Below, piece after piece: positions 51,402-62,600 of a stretch of 64,000 nucleotides of DNA (its first letter is position 1; every line of letters starts with the position of its first letter). The position numbers were made by a program, and so were the translations under genes. The stretch spans positions 1 to 64,000 of the forward strand of contig JAVKOQ010000074.1 of NCBI GenBank assembly GCA_031835245.1, written 5' to 3'. The notes under the pieces were generated by a model. The model searched no databases. It saw only the letters and a list, made by a program, of their open reading frames with translations, and had not been told where the DNA came from. Source of the DNA: Balamuthia mandrillaris (taxonomy: Eukaryota; Discosea; Longamoebia; Balamuthiidae).

Positions 51402-53437
51402 TCAGTAATCTTCTTCGTCCTCGTCTTCTTCGCCAGCTTCGTTTTGCTGGGGGCAGGAATAACCATCACAGCTGGAAGATCCGCATGCATAACAGAAATG
51501 GGTTCCACAACGGCATGACATAGAATTACCTGGTTGGCAAAGAGAGTTTAACATTAAACATTTTTTGATGAAGAAAGGATGTAAGAAGTAAGAAGTAAGA
51601 AAGAAGTAAGGAAAGGAAACGTTACATCCAACGGACTTGCCAACCCAAAACCGACATTCAGGACATTGTTTATACTTTCTGCCAGTGACAAGCTCTTCGA
51701 AGAGTGCATCCGCTTTCATGTTGAGAAGAGCCCATTCCGCACTTCGCCTCATTTGCAAGCAACTCAACTCTTTATGCCACTCCGTTTTGCAAGAAAGACC
51801 TTTAGTTGTTTCAAAAGTTGACGTAAGTTAACTCTGAAAAGCAAATGAAAAAATAAAGACAAGAGAGAACGGAAGAAAAAGATTACAGTAATGCTTTCGA
51901 CACTTTTCACAACGGAAATGAGGGTCATCTCCTTTCATCCAGACAAATACATAGCTGCAGCCTTTGGAAAAATAAATTTCAAGCGAGATGAAAAGAAGTG
52001 AGAAAGTGGAAGAAAGCACAACTTAAAAATAAGATATAATGAGAAGCAAAGGAACAGAGAGAGCAGTACCAGGAGTAGGACAACAGCTGTACATGTCCTG
52101 ATTCTTTTCGACCATTGCACTCAAAGAGAACCTCTCAAACTTATCGAGGGAGTCTTGGTCGAGAACGGCCTTCGCATCCGTTGGAAGCACTTCTGTTTTA
52201 CATTTTGGATCTGGACACTTTTTGGTTTTTGTTTAGAATGAGAAGAACAGAACGAGAGGAGAGAAACTACAAAAGAAAAAGAGAAAAGAAAAAAATATTA
52301 GAGTCTAGCGTACGAGAATTGGAAACTCTTTGGAAGAGACTTTAGTCATAAAGTATTGTTGCAAACATAACCTTTTGAGTTGTTGAGAAGAAATGTTATA
52401 GAACGAAAAGAAGACAAAAAAAAAACGAATAAGAGAGACGAGAAAGCACCGAAAGAATACGAAAGCAAGTAGGAAACATAAAACGAATGGAAGAACAGAG
52501 GGAAAGATTAGATCGAGGAGAGAGAGAGATGATATAAGAGCAGAGAACGACAGAGAAGAAGAAGAAGAAGAAGAAGAAGAAGAAGAAGAAGAAGAAGAAG
52601 AAGAAGAAGAACGAAGAGCACGAGAACAACGGGACAGACGAAGAGAAGGAAAACGCACTTGCAATAGGTGTGATGGCATCGAGCCAAGGAATGGGCATCG
52701 CCGTACTCCACATCATCCATACAGACCGGACATTCCACGGTCCCCGTCACTCCTCCTTCACCTCGTTTGCCTTTTTCTTCCTCCTCCTCCTCCTCCTCCT
52801 TCTCCACCCTTGTTTTCTTCTTTGCGCTTTCTTCTCCACGTCCTTCTTCTTTTTCTTTTCCTTTATCTTTCTTCTGCTCTTCTGTCTTCTCTTCTGCTTC
52901 TCCATCTTCTCGTTTTCTTTTTTTGTTCTCTCCTTCTCGTTCTTCTCCTTCTTCTGCTTCTGCTCCTCTTTCTTCTCCCTCTTCTTCTCCTCTTCTCGTT
53001 TCCTCGCGGCCTTCTCTGAGTTGCTTGGAGCTGCGCAGCACGTCGACAGCGCTCAACAGCCGTTGGCGGTGGCTCTCCTCCTCAAAGCCCATCAGCAGCA
53101 TGGTCTCCGAGGTCATGGCGAGCAGGGCCTGGCCGTCGATCTGGTTGGCCTTCAACAGGTGCCTACCCTCCGGGAACGCAGCGCAAAGGCCCACGCTCTT
53201 GCTCTCGTACCAATCCAACACGTCCCTGTTGGTCCACTCGGAGAGGGTCGATCGGTCCTGAAAGGGTTTGCGGGGGGGCAGCCGCTTCGTTTGTTCTTCC
53301 TCTTCCTCCTCCTCTTCGTCACCTCGCAGGGCATTGCGGTTGAGGTTGTTCCATAAAGGCACTGCTGGTAGAGGAGCTCGTCCACCAGCACCACGGCGAG
53401 CAAAAAGTGGGTTGTGGAAAGGATTCAAGCCAAACAT
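51402..53437 (-). CDS. SAM-domain RBR E3 ubiquitin ligase
   Basis: Six exons: 52659-53437, 52314-52371, 52070-52217, 51887-51961, 51626-51799 and 51402-51529; 453 residues. Residues about 65-135 are a SAM domain (WTNRDVLDWYESKSVG ... LLMGFEEESHRQRLLSAVDVL). A Glu/Lys-rich linker follows. The RBR module begins with RING1 CPVCMDDVEYGDAHSLARCHHTYC, continues through FPILCPDPKC, the IBR CPTPGCSYVF...CEKCRKHYCLSCKTEWH, and RING2 CPECRFWVGKSVGCNSMSCRCGTHFCYACG, where the Cys in SMSC is the expected catalytic one. RBR ligases pass ubiquitin through a thioester. The acidic tail EAGEEDEDEEDY ends the protein. Confidence 0.9.
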
Positions 53438-54352
53438 GATCTCTGAAACGTTCTTCTTGTTCTTGTTCTTCTTCTTCTTCTTCTTCTTCTTCTTCTTGTT
53501 CTTCTTCTTCTTCTTCTTCTTCTTCTTCTTCTTCTTCTTCTTCTTCTTCTTCTTCTTCTTGTTCTTCTTCTTCTTCTTCTTCGTTTCGCGTTATTTGACG
53601 ACACAGGAAAAAAATAACAGAAAATTTTTTCCTGGAAAAATTTGATTATTACAAGATCTTGATGACTGCCGATCAACGTCTGGGACGAGCTCTGTACTCC
53701 CCACAGTAAAGCGGCTCAATGCTTTGATCTGTTACTGAAAGTTTCAAACCACCAATCAAAAATCAAAACAGAGGCTTAAACTTACCATAAAAAGGCCTTT
53801 TCAGTTGTCTTTTTCTTTGTCTCATCTCTAGCAGAGATTTTTCACGTCGACAAAAATTCATTGCTCCGCTTTACTCCCCACAGTAGCTGACCTGACCACT
53901 GCAACCACCGCTATTGCCATCACCTGCCACACGGGGCCAGTGGGTGATGTTTCACTTTGGCCTGCTGCCAAGGAGGATTGCCTTGAGCAACCGAGTTTGC
54001 TGTTTTCTCGCGCGTGGATATTCCTGAGACGGTACGCAGGAGAGGCATCAAGAAGGCTCAGGGAGTTCTCAGGTTCTTTACCGCAGAAGGTGGAGGGCAG
54101 CAACCAGACCTCTTTCCTCAGTCTGCAATAAAGCATGTGCATCCCTATCCCTGCACCAATATAACACTCCAAAACATGTTCGAAGAACAAAATATAGTTG
54201 TTTGTCGTTCTCTTTATTCTAAACTCTAAAAAAAAAAAACAAATTAAAAGAGACGTTCAAAACTGTTGTTCGAAGAAGAGAAGAAGAAGCGTAAAACTTT
54301 CAAACAATCTCCATTCTTCTTCTTCTGTAGCTGCTGCTGCCGGCGTGGGCGC
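53438..54352. other. Intergenic stretch with a long TTC microsatellite
   Basis: A TTC/TTG tract fills 53452-53582, just upstream of the RBR gene start; downstream lies CCAATCAAAAATCAAAAC at 53752. CTCCCCACAGTA occurs twice (53698 and 53874). Mixed sequence at 53880-54180 has a 63-codon plus-strand frame without recognisable features. Confidence 0.45.
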
Positions 54353-55249
54353 TCACAGCCAGAAAGCAGCGACAGAGGCCGCGGAGGAGGCGTCTCCGGT
54401 GTTGTAGGCCACCACGTCGCCGCCATCGTAGGCCTTGCCGTCGTAGGCAACGTCACCGCCGTCGTACTTGATATCACCGCCGTCGTACTTGACGTCACCC
54501 CCATCGTAGGTCACGTCTCCGCCATCGTAGCCGACGTCGCCGCCGTCGTACTTGATATCGCCGCCGTCATACTTGACGTCGCCTCCATCGTAGGTCACAT
54601 CACCGCCGTCGTAGCCAACATCACCGCCGTCGTACTTGATATCGCCGCCGTCGTACTTGACGTCGCCGCCATCGTAGGTGACATCGCCGCCATCATAGCC
54701 GACATCTCCGCCGTCGTACTTGACATCACCACCGTCGTACTTGACATCTCCTCCGTCGTAGCTCACGTCTCCACCGTCGTACTTGACGTCGCCACCATCG
54801 TAGGTCACGTCGCCGCCGTCGTACTTGACGTCACCCCCATCATAGGAGACATCACCACCGTCGTACTTGACGTCGCCTCCATCGTAGGTCACGTCTCCGC
54901 CGTCGTACTTGACGTCTCCGCCATCATACTTGACATTACCGCCATCGTAGGAGACATCGCCTCCGTCGTAGCTCACATCACCATCATACTTGACATCACC
55001 GCCGTCGTAGGCGACGTCTCCGCCATCGTACTCAACGTCGCCGCCATCGTAGGTCACATCACCGTCGTACTTGACGTCGCCGCCGTCGTAGCTCACGTCG
55101 CCTCCATCGTACTTGACGTCTCCGCCATCGTAGGTCACGTCCTCGCCGTCGTACTTGACGTCACCCTTGCCGTAGCTCTTCATGGGTTTGGCGAGAGCCG
55201 CAGTGGCCAACAGGCCCAGGAGCAGAAGCAATGTCGCGAATGCCTTCAT
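54353..55249 (-). CDS. Secreted protein of 35 tandem YDGGDV heptads
   Basis: Single exon, 298 residues. MKAFATLLLLLGLLATAALA is a strong signal peptide. After KPMKSYGKG the protein is a tandem array of about 35 units of the form D-V-x-Y-D-G-G, where x is mostly K, T, S or G; two units lack one Gly and four replace V by I or N. A 28-residue super-repeat (DVG, DVT, DVK, DIK units) occurs three times near the C-terminus. The end is VAYNTGDASSAASVAAFWL. With Asp at two fixed positions per heptad, Ca2+-binding or adhesive function, as in RTX-like or cell-wall repeats, is a reasonable guess. No family is recognised. The opposite strand is open for 358 codons because the 21-base unit lacks stops there. 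Confidence 0.85.
   Translation of the reverse strand: MKAFATLLLLLGLLATAALAKPMKSYGKGDVKYDGEDVTYDGGDVKYDGGDVSYDGGDVKYDGDVTYDGGDVEYDGGDVAYDGGDVKYDGDVSYDGGDVSYDGGNVKYDGGDVKYDGGDVTYDGGDVKYDGGDVSYDGGDVKYDGGDVTYDGGDVKYDGGDVSYDGGDVKYDGGDVKYDGGDVGYDGGDVTYDGGDVKYDGGDIKYDGGDVGYDGGDVTYDGGDVKYDGGDIKYDGGDVGYDGGDVTYDGGDVKYDGGDIKYDGGDVAYDGKAYDGGDVVAYNTGDASSAASVAAFWL
54413..55165 (-). repeat. 21-base tandem repeat encoding the YDGGDV heptads
   Basis: About 35 copies with synonymous drift (for example CCGCCGTCGTACTTGACGTC on the plus strand). The 84-base higher-order block is repeated three times at about 54460-54710. Confidence 0.9.
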
Positions 55250-55973
55250 CCGTTGTTATCGTCGCAGTGGTGGATGCAGATGCAGTTGCAGTTGCAGTTG
55301 TTTTGTAATGATGATTGTGAAAGTGGATGGATGGGACTATAACTGATAGTGTTATATAGTTTTAAAACGTGAGAAAGACATTCCAAGAACTCAGGAGGTT
55401 GAACGGGAAGGATCGCTCGCGATTGGGCGGAGAGGGGCGAAAGGGCAAGATGGAGTGCAGGCACGAGAAGATAGCCGGATGCTCTCCATGGATTTCAGCG
55501 CCATTGCTGCTTGACTTCAAGGAACGCCATTCCTTTAACTGGATGTATTTTTCGTTGGGTTTGTGCTGGAGTTTTCGGCCTTCCGTTCATTGAGCGGCAA
55601 CACGTGCAGCATACCAAAGGGGTCCTTATAGCCGTGACTTCCTGGGAGTTTTCACGAAAAGCCACCGACCGGTCACCCTTTCTTCAGCTCTCTCTCTTCC
55701 TTCTTCCTTCTCTTTCTCATGTACGAACACACTGTTCGTTTCTCTTCATCTTGTACGCAGCCCATGGAAGCCACGCGCAATACTTGGATGTGGAACGACG
55801 GTGCCCTGGCGCAGCAACTGGAGGCAAACAGCCCTGTACCACACAAGTCACTTCAACGATGATAATAGGGCCATACCGCAAGAAACTGTTTGATACGGCC
55901 ATACTGCAAGTGTTAACGTCGGCAGGAAGTAAGGTCGGATAGGGCCATACTGCAAGAAGGTGGGTTGGAGCTT
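55250..55973. other. Region upstream of 5S rRNA, with a possible broken gene
   Basis: Plus-strand reading frames here look partly coding: GVFGLPFIERQHVQHTKGV...FSRKATDR (ending with a GTCACC donor at 55671) and, after TACGCAG at 55760, RPWKPRAILGCGTTVPWRSNW to a stop at 55893. No start or family could be assigned. The end overlaps short copies of the 5S rRNA 5' end. Confidence 0.3.
55865..55956 (+). repeat. Three truncated copies of the 5S rRNA 5' end
   Basis: ATAGGGCCATACCGCAAG at 55865, GATACGGCCATACTGCAAG at 55892 and GGATAGGGCCATACTGCAAG at 55937 each match the first 17-19 bases of the 5S gene at 55974 and then diverge. Spacing is 28, 45 and 37 bases. Confidence 0.8.
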
Positions 55974-56091
55974 GGATACGGCCATACTGCGGAGAAAGCA
56001 CCGCTTTCCGTCCGATCAGCGAAGTTAAGCTCCGCCAGGCGATGTTAGTACTGGGGTGGGTGACCACCCGGGAATCCACCGCGCTGTATCC
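55974..56091 (+). rRNA. 5S rRNA: 5S ribosomal RNA
   Basis: 118 bases. The 5' end GGATACGGCCATACTGCGG pairs with the 3' end GCGCTGTATCC (helix I). Typical internal elements are present: CCGATCAGCGAAGTTAAGC (box A region) and TTAGTACTGGGGTGGGTGACC (box C region), followed by CACCCGGGAATCC. Transcribed by RNA polymerase III from internal promoters. A T-run beginning about 7 bases after the end (56096-56107) is the expected terminator. It stands as a single gene between protein genes. Confidence 0.95.
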
Positions 56092-56095
56092 TCCC

Positions 56096-56108
56096 TTTTT
56101 TTTTTTCT
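56096..56108 (+). terminator. Pol III terminator T-run after 5S rRNA
   Basis: Uninterrupted T run immediately downstream of the 5S gene, the usual RNA polymerase III stop. Confidence 0.75.
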
Positions 56109-56329
56109 ACCTTCGCCTTCCCGCCCTCCCTCCTTCCTCTTCCCCTTCGCCTTCCCCGCCCGTCCTCCTTTTTGCCCTGCATGTTTGTTACCTCGCCGTT
56201 GACGTTTCCTCGGATAGGCTAGTCCGCTTAGTGTCCACTCAAGCTGGTTCTTTGCAACGGGTACTTAAGCGGCGGCGGTAGCCTTGCTCGCGCCCGGCCC
56301 ACAGTAACAAGTTTAAAAAAGTTTTTATT

Positions 56330-59300
56330 TTAAGAGGAAGAAAGTTGTTTCTCCTGGGCGTTCTCTTTCGTTTCGCAACAAATCCAAAGCAGCTGATCTT
56401 CATAAAGTTGTTGGGCCAGTTTATCGTTATCGTTTATGTTGTTGAGTTGGTGTGGTTGTTGTGGCCATCTGTTGGAGGGACGGTTGTTGTTGAACCCCTC
56501 CTCTTCCGCCTCCGTGAACAAGAACAGCTCTTTCTCCACGAACCGACCAAACAGGGACAAGAACCGCTCTTCGTCCAACTCCTCTCCTGTTCTGGCGAGG
56601 AAGACTCGACCGGGTTCGATGTAGAGGCGATCTTTGGCTTTCTTCAACAGCTCTTCCCATGAGGAGGTCAACATGACCAAATGCGGGCGATAAGAACGAG
56701 ATTTTTTTCTTTGGTGAGTTCGGTTGTTATTTGCTGCTGATAGTGTATTTGAAGAAGAGGAGGAGGAGGAGGAGGAGGAGGAAGATCGAACTTCGAACGA
56801 AGAAGAAGAAGACGAAGAGGAAGAGGAAGAGGAAGAGGAAGAGGAAGAGGAAGAGGAAGAAAAAGATGTCGACCAAGAAACTGATGATGAGGAAGATGTC
56901 GACGAAAGGGAAGAAGTGGATGTAGAGGAAGTGGATGAAGATGGAGATGTCGAAGAAACAGAAGAACCAGAACCAGAGGAAGGAAGAGAAGAAGAAGGAG
57001 AAGGAGTGGTCGATGAATTAGGAGAGGAGGAAGCAGGAGAAGGAGAAGGAGTAGAAGACGACGAAGTGGGAGAAGCAGAGAGAGGGCGCTTGATCGGATT
57101 GATGTGGGGAACGTTTTGGCGAGAAGTTGATGGAGAAGAAGGACGAGGAGAGGTAAGGGCCAAAAGATTCGTGTTAGAGACAGCGCTCAAACTTAAAAGA
57201 GCATTAGAAATGGCTCCTGGGCTTATGATGCAAGCGCTATCGTTACTGCTGGTTGATGCAATAATGAATGAAGAAGAAGGTGAAGAGGAAGAAGAGTTGG
57301 AAGTTGTGGTTGAGGATGATGAGGATGATGACGTGGATGATATAGAGGTCGAATTGGTAGTGGTGACGACGGAGTTACGGCGACTGTGGACTGATTTTGG
57401 CTTGATTTGAATTGTGCCCTTAAGTCTTGTTTCGTAGAGAATCTTCCGAAGAACGGGAATGATCTCGTTGATTTTCTAAGCAAGCGGAAGAAAAAACAAT
57501 GAGCAACAAACGAAAGAAGACAAAGAAAGCCAAAGTAAAACTACAACGAAAAAGACAAGTAGTGAGAAAGAACATACGGGTCTATCTGTACGAATATGTT
57601 GCCAACAGGAAATGATGACTTTTTGTATGGACTGAGGAATGAAGGATGGAATGGAGGGACGGCCACGACTGCACACCGTTTTTTCGACCCAAGACCCACT
57701 CCTGCCCGCGAATACTTTTTGGCCAGTGAACAATTCCCACTGTGAATAAAAAGTGTGTCAGTCGTGTGACAGTCTGGAGCTCTCTTCTCTTCAGTTTTCT
57801 CCTTTCGCTCTTTTGCACGAGAAGAGAGCACAAACCAAAACGATCCCAAAACTAAAGATATCAGCAGCTTGCGAAAACGAGCCCCATTCCAACACCTCAG
57901 GAGCAGCAAAAGGCACATTCATTGTTGCTAAGAAAAGAATACCAGTGCAAAACATTAGAACGTACCCTTCATAACAAAGAGGGTGAGACCCTACCTTTAA
58001 CAAAGCCTCGATATTGCACTTGCGCAATATCTCCGAAATGAATGATGCCTCCTTCCGCAATTTTGCTAAGGCCCAGATCGTTCAACTTGACGGATTCAAA
58101 GTTTTTATCCATCAACTGTTTATAATTCGTATGTGGGTGAGTGCACAAAGTAATAAGAAGAGAAATGGAAAACAAGGATACCAACAAACAGAAAAATAGA
58201 TCTATTAAGTGAAATACATACCAAAATGTTGTCACTGTGAATGTCGCAATGGCATATTTGTTGAGTGATCTCTAAGTTGTGTATCTCCTGGATGGCAGTC
58301 GCTATTTCCAACGCGATCCAACACTTCTTTCTCAGATCAAGAGACGCGGGAGGATCTCGCAACATTGAAGCTAGGCTTCCGCAAGAGGCCAACTCCAGGA
58401 TGATGCACAGGTTCGGTGGTTCGGTGCAAGCTGCATAAAATTCAACGACATGGTGTAATCGATTTCCTGTTGCTTTCAAAAAACTGTGGCATAGATATTA
58501 ACAACATATCAAAGCAAAGCGAAACAAAACCAATAAACAAAGAGTTACCTCATGATACCAGCTTCCTGACAAAACTTGACCCACATGTATTCCTGATGGA
58601 TTAAAATTTACACAAGTGAGTAAACCCACAAATGAAAGTTCTTTAAATTACTTTCCACACAGCCTCGACACTCAAGTATTTATTTGGTGCCACGGGGCGT
58701 GAAAACTCCGAGGGAACCCACGGGGGTTGTGTGGTATTTTGGGAAATAAACAGAACAGAAAAACGAAATCTCACTTACCTGTCTCTCGGGCACTGCAGCC
58801 GCTTCAAACTTCTTCAGCGCAAACTGTTGGCCTCTCCACAGACAACGATAAACAGTGCTGAAAGCGCCATGTCCCAGTGGCTCCAGAACCTTTAGCTCAG
58901 AGAATGGGATCTCCCAAGAGAATCTAGGTGTTGGACTTCCTTCTGCAGTTGTTTTGTTAGAATGTATTTCTCTTTCATTTCACTATTTTTCATTCCGCTT
59001 CTCGCTTTCTCTCTTCTCAAATAAACATTAAAGAACAAAAAGTACCAGGAAGATATCGCCGGAAGAAAAGTCGAATGGCGTCAGCAGAAGGAAAGCTCAA
59101 TATCTGGCGTAGATGTTCTTTCCAGGGACAGTTTCGTAACGTGAGTTCTTTCAGATGCGTAAGATAGCACAATTCTGAGGGCAAAGAACTCAACATAGGA
59201 TTGCTTTTTGTGTTCATCATGATCGATGGGAGAAAGTTATGAGGAAAAAAGTCAAATAAACAAAGATAAAAAGAAATAGCATACGTACTTTTGTAAAAAC

Positions 59301-59596
59301 AACTTTTCCAGGTTAACCAGGTTACCAATCTCAGGAGGAATAGATCGCAACAGGTTCTGCTCCAAAACTAAGAATTTCAAGTTGACTAAGTTGCCGATGG
59401 TGGACGGTAAGCTCTCCAAATAGTTGTTGTTGAGGTGGAGAGTACGAAGGTTAGTGAGTCTCTCAAAGACGATCGGGTCGATGGAAGTTATGAAGTTTTT
59501 GCCGAGGTCGAGTGTCTCCAATGATTGAAACTCGAGAACACGACTTGGCAGCTTTAACAAACGAAGGCTTGTTTTGTTTTTTTTTTTTTTTTTTTT

Positions 59597-59655
<59 letters not shown>

Positions 59656-62600
59656 TTTGCAAAAGCATCAGAGAGAGCAAAAGGCAAAAACAGGAAGGTA
59701 GACATGAAGCGAAGCAAAACATACCCATTCAAGTAAAGTTGTGTTTCATAACCTTGTTCCAATCGTTGTTGAATAAGCTGATGCAGTAGTCTCCGTTGAT
59801 CACAATCCTCCGCATCCGAACCCTCACTCTGAGCCATAAAACTTGCTTTCCAGTTATTCTTTGTTTTTGGAGTGTTACCATCACCATTCTTTTGCTCAAA
59901 TAACGCTTTTGCTCTCATTCGAACTTCTCTTTGCAGCAACGCTTTTTTGAGAGCGATGTCTCTGCTTCTTCCCAATTCGACCACTTGTCGAATTAACTCA
60001 GGGGAGTAGTGCATGTCGATATTGACCTCCATTTCGGGACCGACAATTGCGCTTTGTTCCAGTTTTCGTTTTGTATCTTTATGTTCATTTGCTTGGCTTT
60101 TGTCTCGTTTTCTGCTCTCTTTGTTCCTTTTTCGTTGACCTCTTCTTTCGCTGCTGTTTGATTCTTTAGGACGACGTTTGCTTCGACCACTACGACGATG
60201 GCGAGAATCGCAGCGATTGCGCTTTTCGTTCGCACTAGCTTCCTTTAATGTCGCTGGTGAATTTGTTGTTGTTGGTGCTTCGTTCTCGTCGATTCTCTTT
60301 TTGTTCTTATTGCTCGTTTTCTTCTTCCGTTCCTTTTCTTTCTTGCGGCGGCGGTCATGACTTATCTTCTCCTGATTTCTACTTCTGCTTCTGCTTCTGC
60401 TTCTGCTCTTGCTTTTGGTTCTTCCTTCTTTTCGTGTTGTTCTTCGTTCTTGATTTCGTTCTTGTTCTGGCTCTTCCTTTTGTTGAAGTCTTTCTTTCAC
60501 TTTTCTGGAAAGTTTTCTTGGAGAGAGACCAAGAATGCCCAAACTCTCCAATCCGATGCGATAATAAATGCCATCGCTATAGGTGCGCGTTCTTGGGCGA
60601 TGATAGCGAGCGCTTTGCGTGCTCCTCCGAAGAAGACTGCCACTACTACTTCCGTTACCATGATGACGGTTTGCGTTACGAATGGCGTTCCAAGGTGAGG
60701 AATCTTGTCGGTCAGTTCTGGTTGGAAAGTCAGAGAAGGAATTTCTTCTCTTTGGAAATCCATCTTCATCATCGTCATCGTCACTTTGTTCTTCGCTGTC
60801 ATCATCGTCAAAAAATTCGAAAATTTTTCCTTTTGCCTTTAGTTCCGTTTTCTCTGAGCTTTTTTCTTTCTGCTTCACGTCGCTGTGTTTCTCCTCTTCT
60901 GCTTTTTGTTTGTCTGCTTTTGCTGCTGCCTCTTCCTCTTCTACCGCTCTTCGAATTCGTGCTTCTTCTATTTCTACAACATCTTCCTTTCTTATGTGAG
61001 GAAGGCCACCATTTGAGTGAAGCAGATGGTGTTGATTCGTCTCAATGAATCTTCTTAGATCGGTTCCCATAATGTAGGCGTCTATATCGAAGAGAAAGGC
61101 CTGCTTCCCAAAGTTAACTGTGAACTCAACTTCGAGAGGGCTTGCCTCTAGTGCTATGCTTGGATAGAGCGAGTCACGATACTTTTGAAGGTGAACAGAA
61201 GCAAAACCAGCATTCTCTATTGACGGTAGGCACAACAGATTAAAGATGAGAAAACAGAAAAAAGAAGGGGGAAAAACAACTGAAAAAGAAGAAACAAACC
61301 TATCATACATCCTTGGTGTGTAAAAAAGATCCTGTTGTTAGTGTGGTCAAAGCCACAGCCGATGGTCTCTCCTACGTCAAAGATGGGACCAAGATTGTCT
61401 CCACTCGTGTGGATGCGTTCTCGTTTGCAAACCCGCTTTTGAGAAAACATTCTACCCTCACTGCCATGATAACCAATTGACCTTTGATTTTGGTTAAGAA
61501 AAAAAATTCACAATCCGGATAAGAAGAGAAAAGGACAGGAAGGAGGAAGTACATTGTAGAGACATGGTAAGGCAAAGGTTCTCCCTCCAAAGGACCACTT
61601 CTCATCAAATCCTCTTCTTCATCGTCTTCTTCTTCATGTTCTTCTTGTCCTCCTTCCTCAGGGCTCTCTCCTCCTGAATCAACGTAATCACGATCACGCT
61701 CATGAACGGACCACATTCTCATCGGTAATGGCCGTCGTGACCGCTGTCCATTTCTCGTTTCTTCTTCTCTTCCTCCTTCTTCCGATTCTGCTTCGTCTTC
61801 ATCTTCTTCCGCCTCTTTGTCTTTCTTAGATAAGTGACGGTGAGGATTATCTTTGACCAAAGAAGACATTTCTCGCATTAAACCAAAAGTAAGCACGTAA
61901 TTGCCTTCTGACTTGAGCAAAGTCATTTCAAAGTAACCGATTTTGCAGCCTTCCAGAGAGTGAGACAATGGACAGAGAGGATGTTGTGCTTGTGTTGTCC
62001 AATAGGCCAACTAGTTTAGGAACAAACGGAAGAAAAAAAAAGTATGGTAAGAGATAAAAGATAAAAAGATAAGTAGAAGAGGAGCAGAGAAGAGAAAGAA
62101 TAGTACTGAAGCCTTCGGCAAATGACAAAACACTCCTTGAAAAAAGAAGGAGACCCGCAGGCCATCCTCGGTCAGCTCGAAAAACTTTCGAGGATCATCT
62201 ACTCCTCTCTCTTTCTCCTTCCTCATCTGCTGTTCTCTTTCCAGCTCTCTTCTACGTTGATCCTCTTTTATCTGTTGTCTTTTCAGCAACTCTCTCTTCC
62301 TTCTTGCTTCCAATGCTGCGAGCAGCTCCTTTTCTTCTTCGATAAACGAAGAAGAAGAGGAAGAAGAGGAGGAAGAAGCAGGAGAAGTGATAGAAGTAGG
62401 AGCATTGGATGGAAGAAGTGTCACCTCTCTAACGATCTTAAGACCTTCTTCTTCGCTGCTGTTGGTGTCTACCTCGAAAATGTTGAGACTGCGCTTCGCC
62501 ATCGCTAAAAGAGAAATGGAAGATCCATTCGGAGAAACTGTTGTACTCGTTCTTCCACTTCTTCCACCAAAAGTCGAAAAAGAAGGAGCAGAAGAAGCAG

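Noticed and set aside
53940..54131. 63-codon plus-strand frame
   Set aside because: No conserved features, no splice context and no clear start; left as intergenic.
54266..55342. 358-codon plus-strand frame with V-V-L-D repeats as a primary gene
   Set aside because: It is the antisense of the heptad array; only the minus frame has a signal peptide and clean termini.
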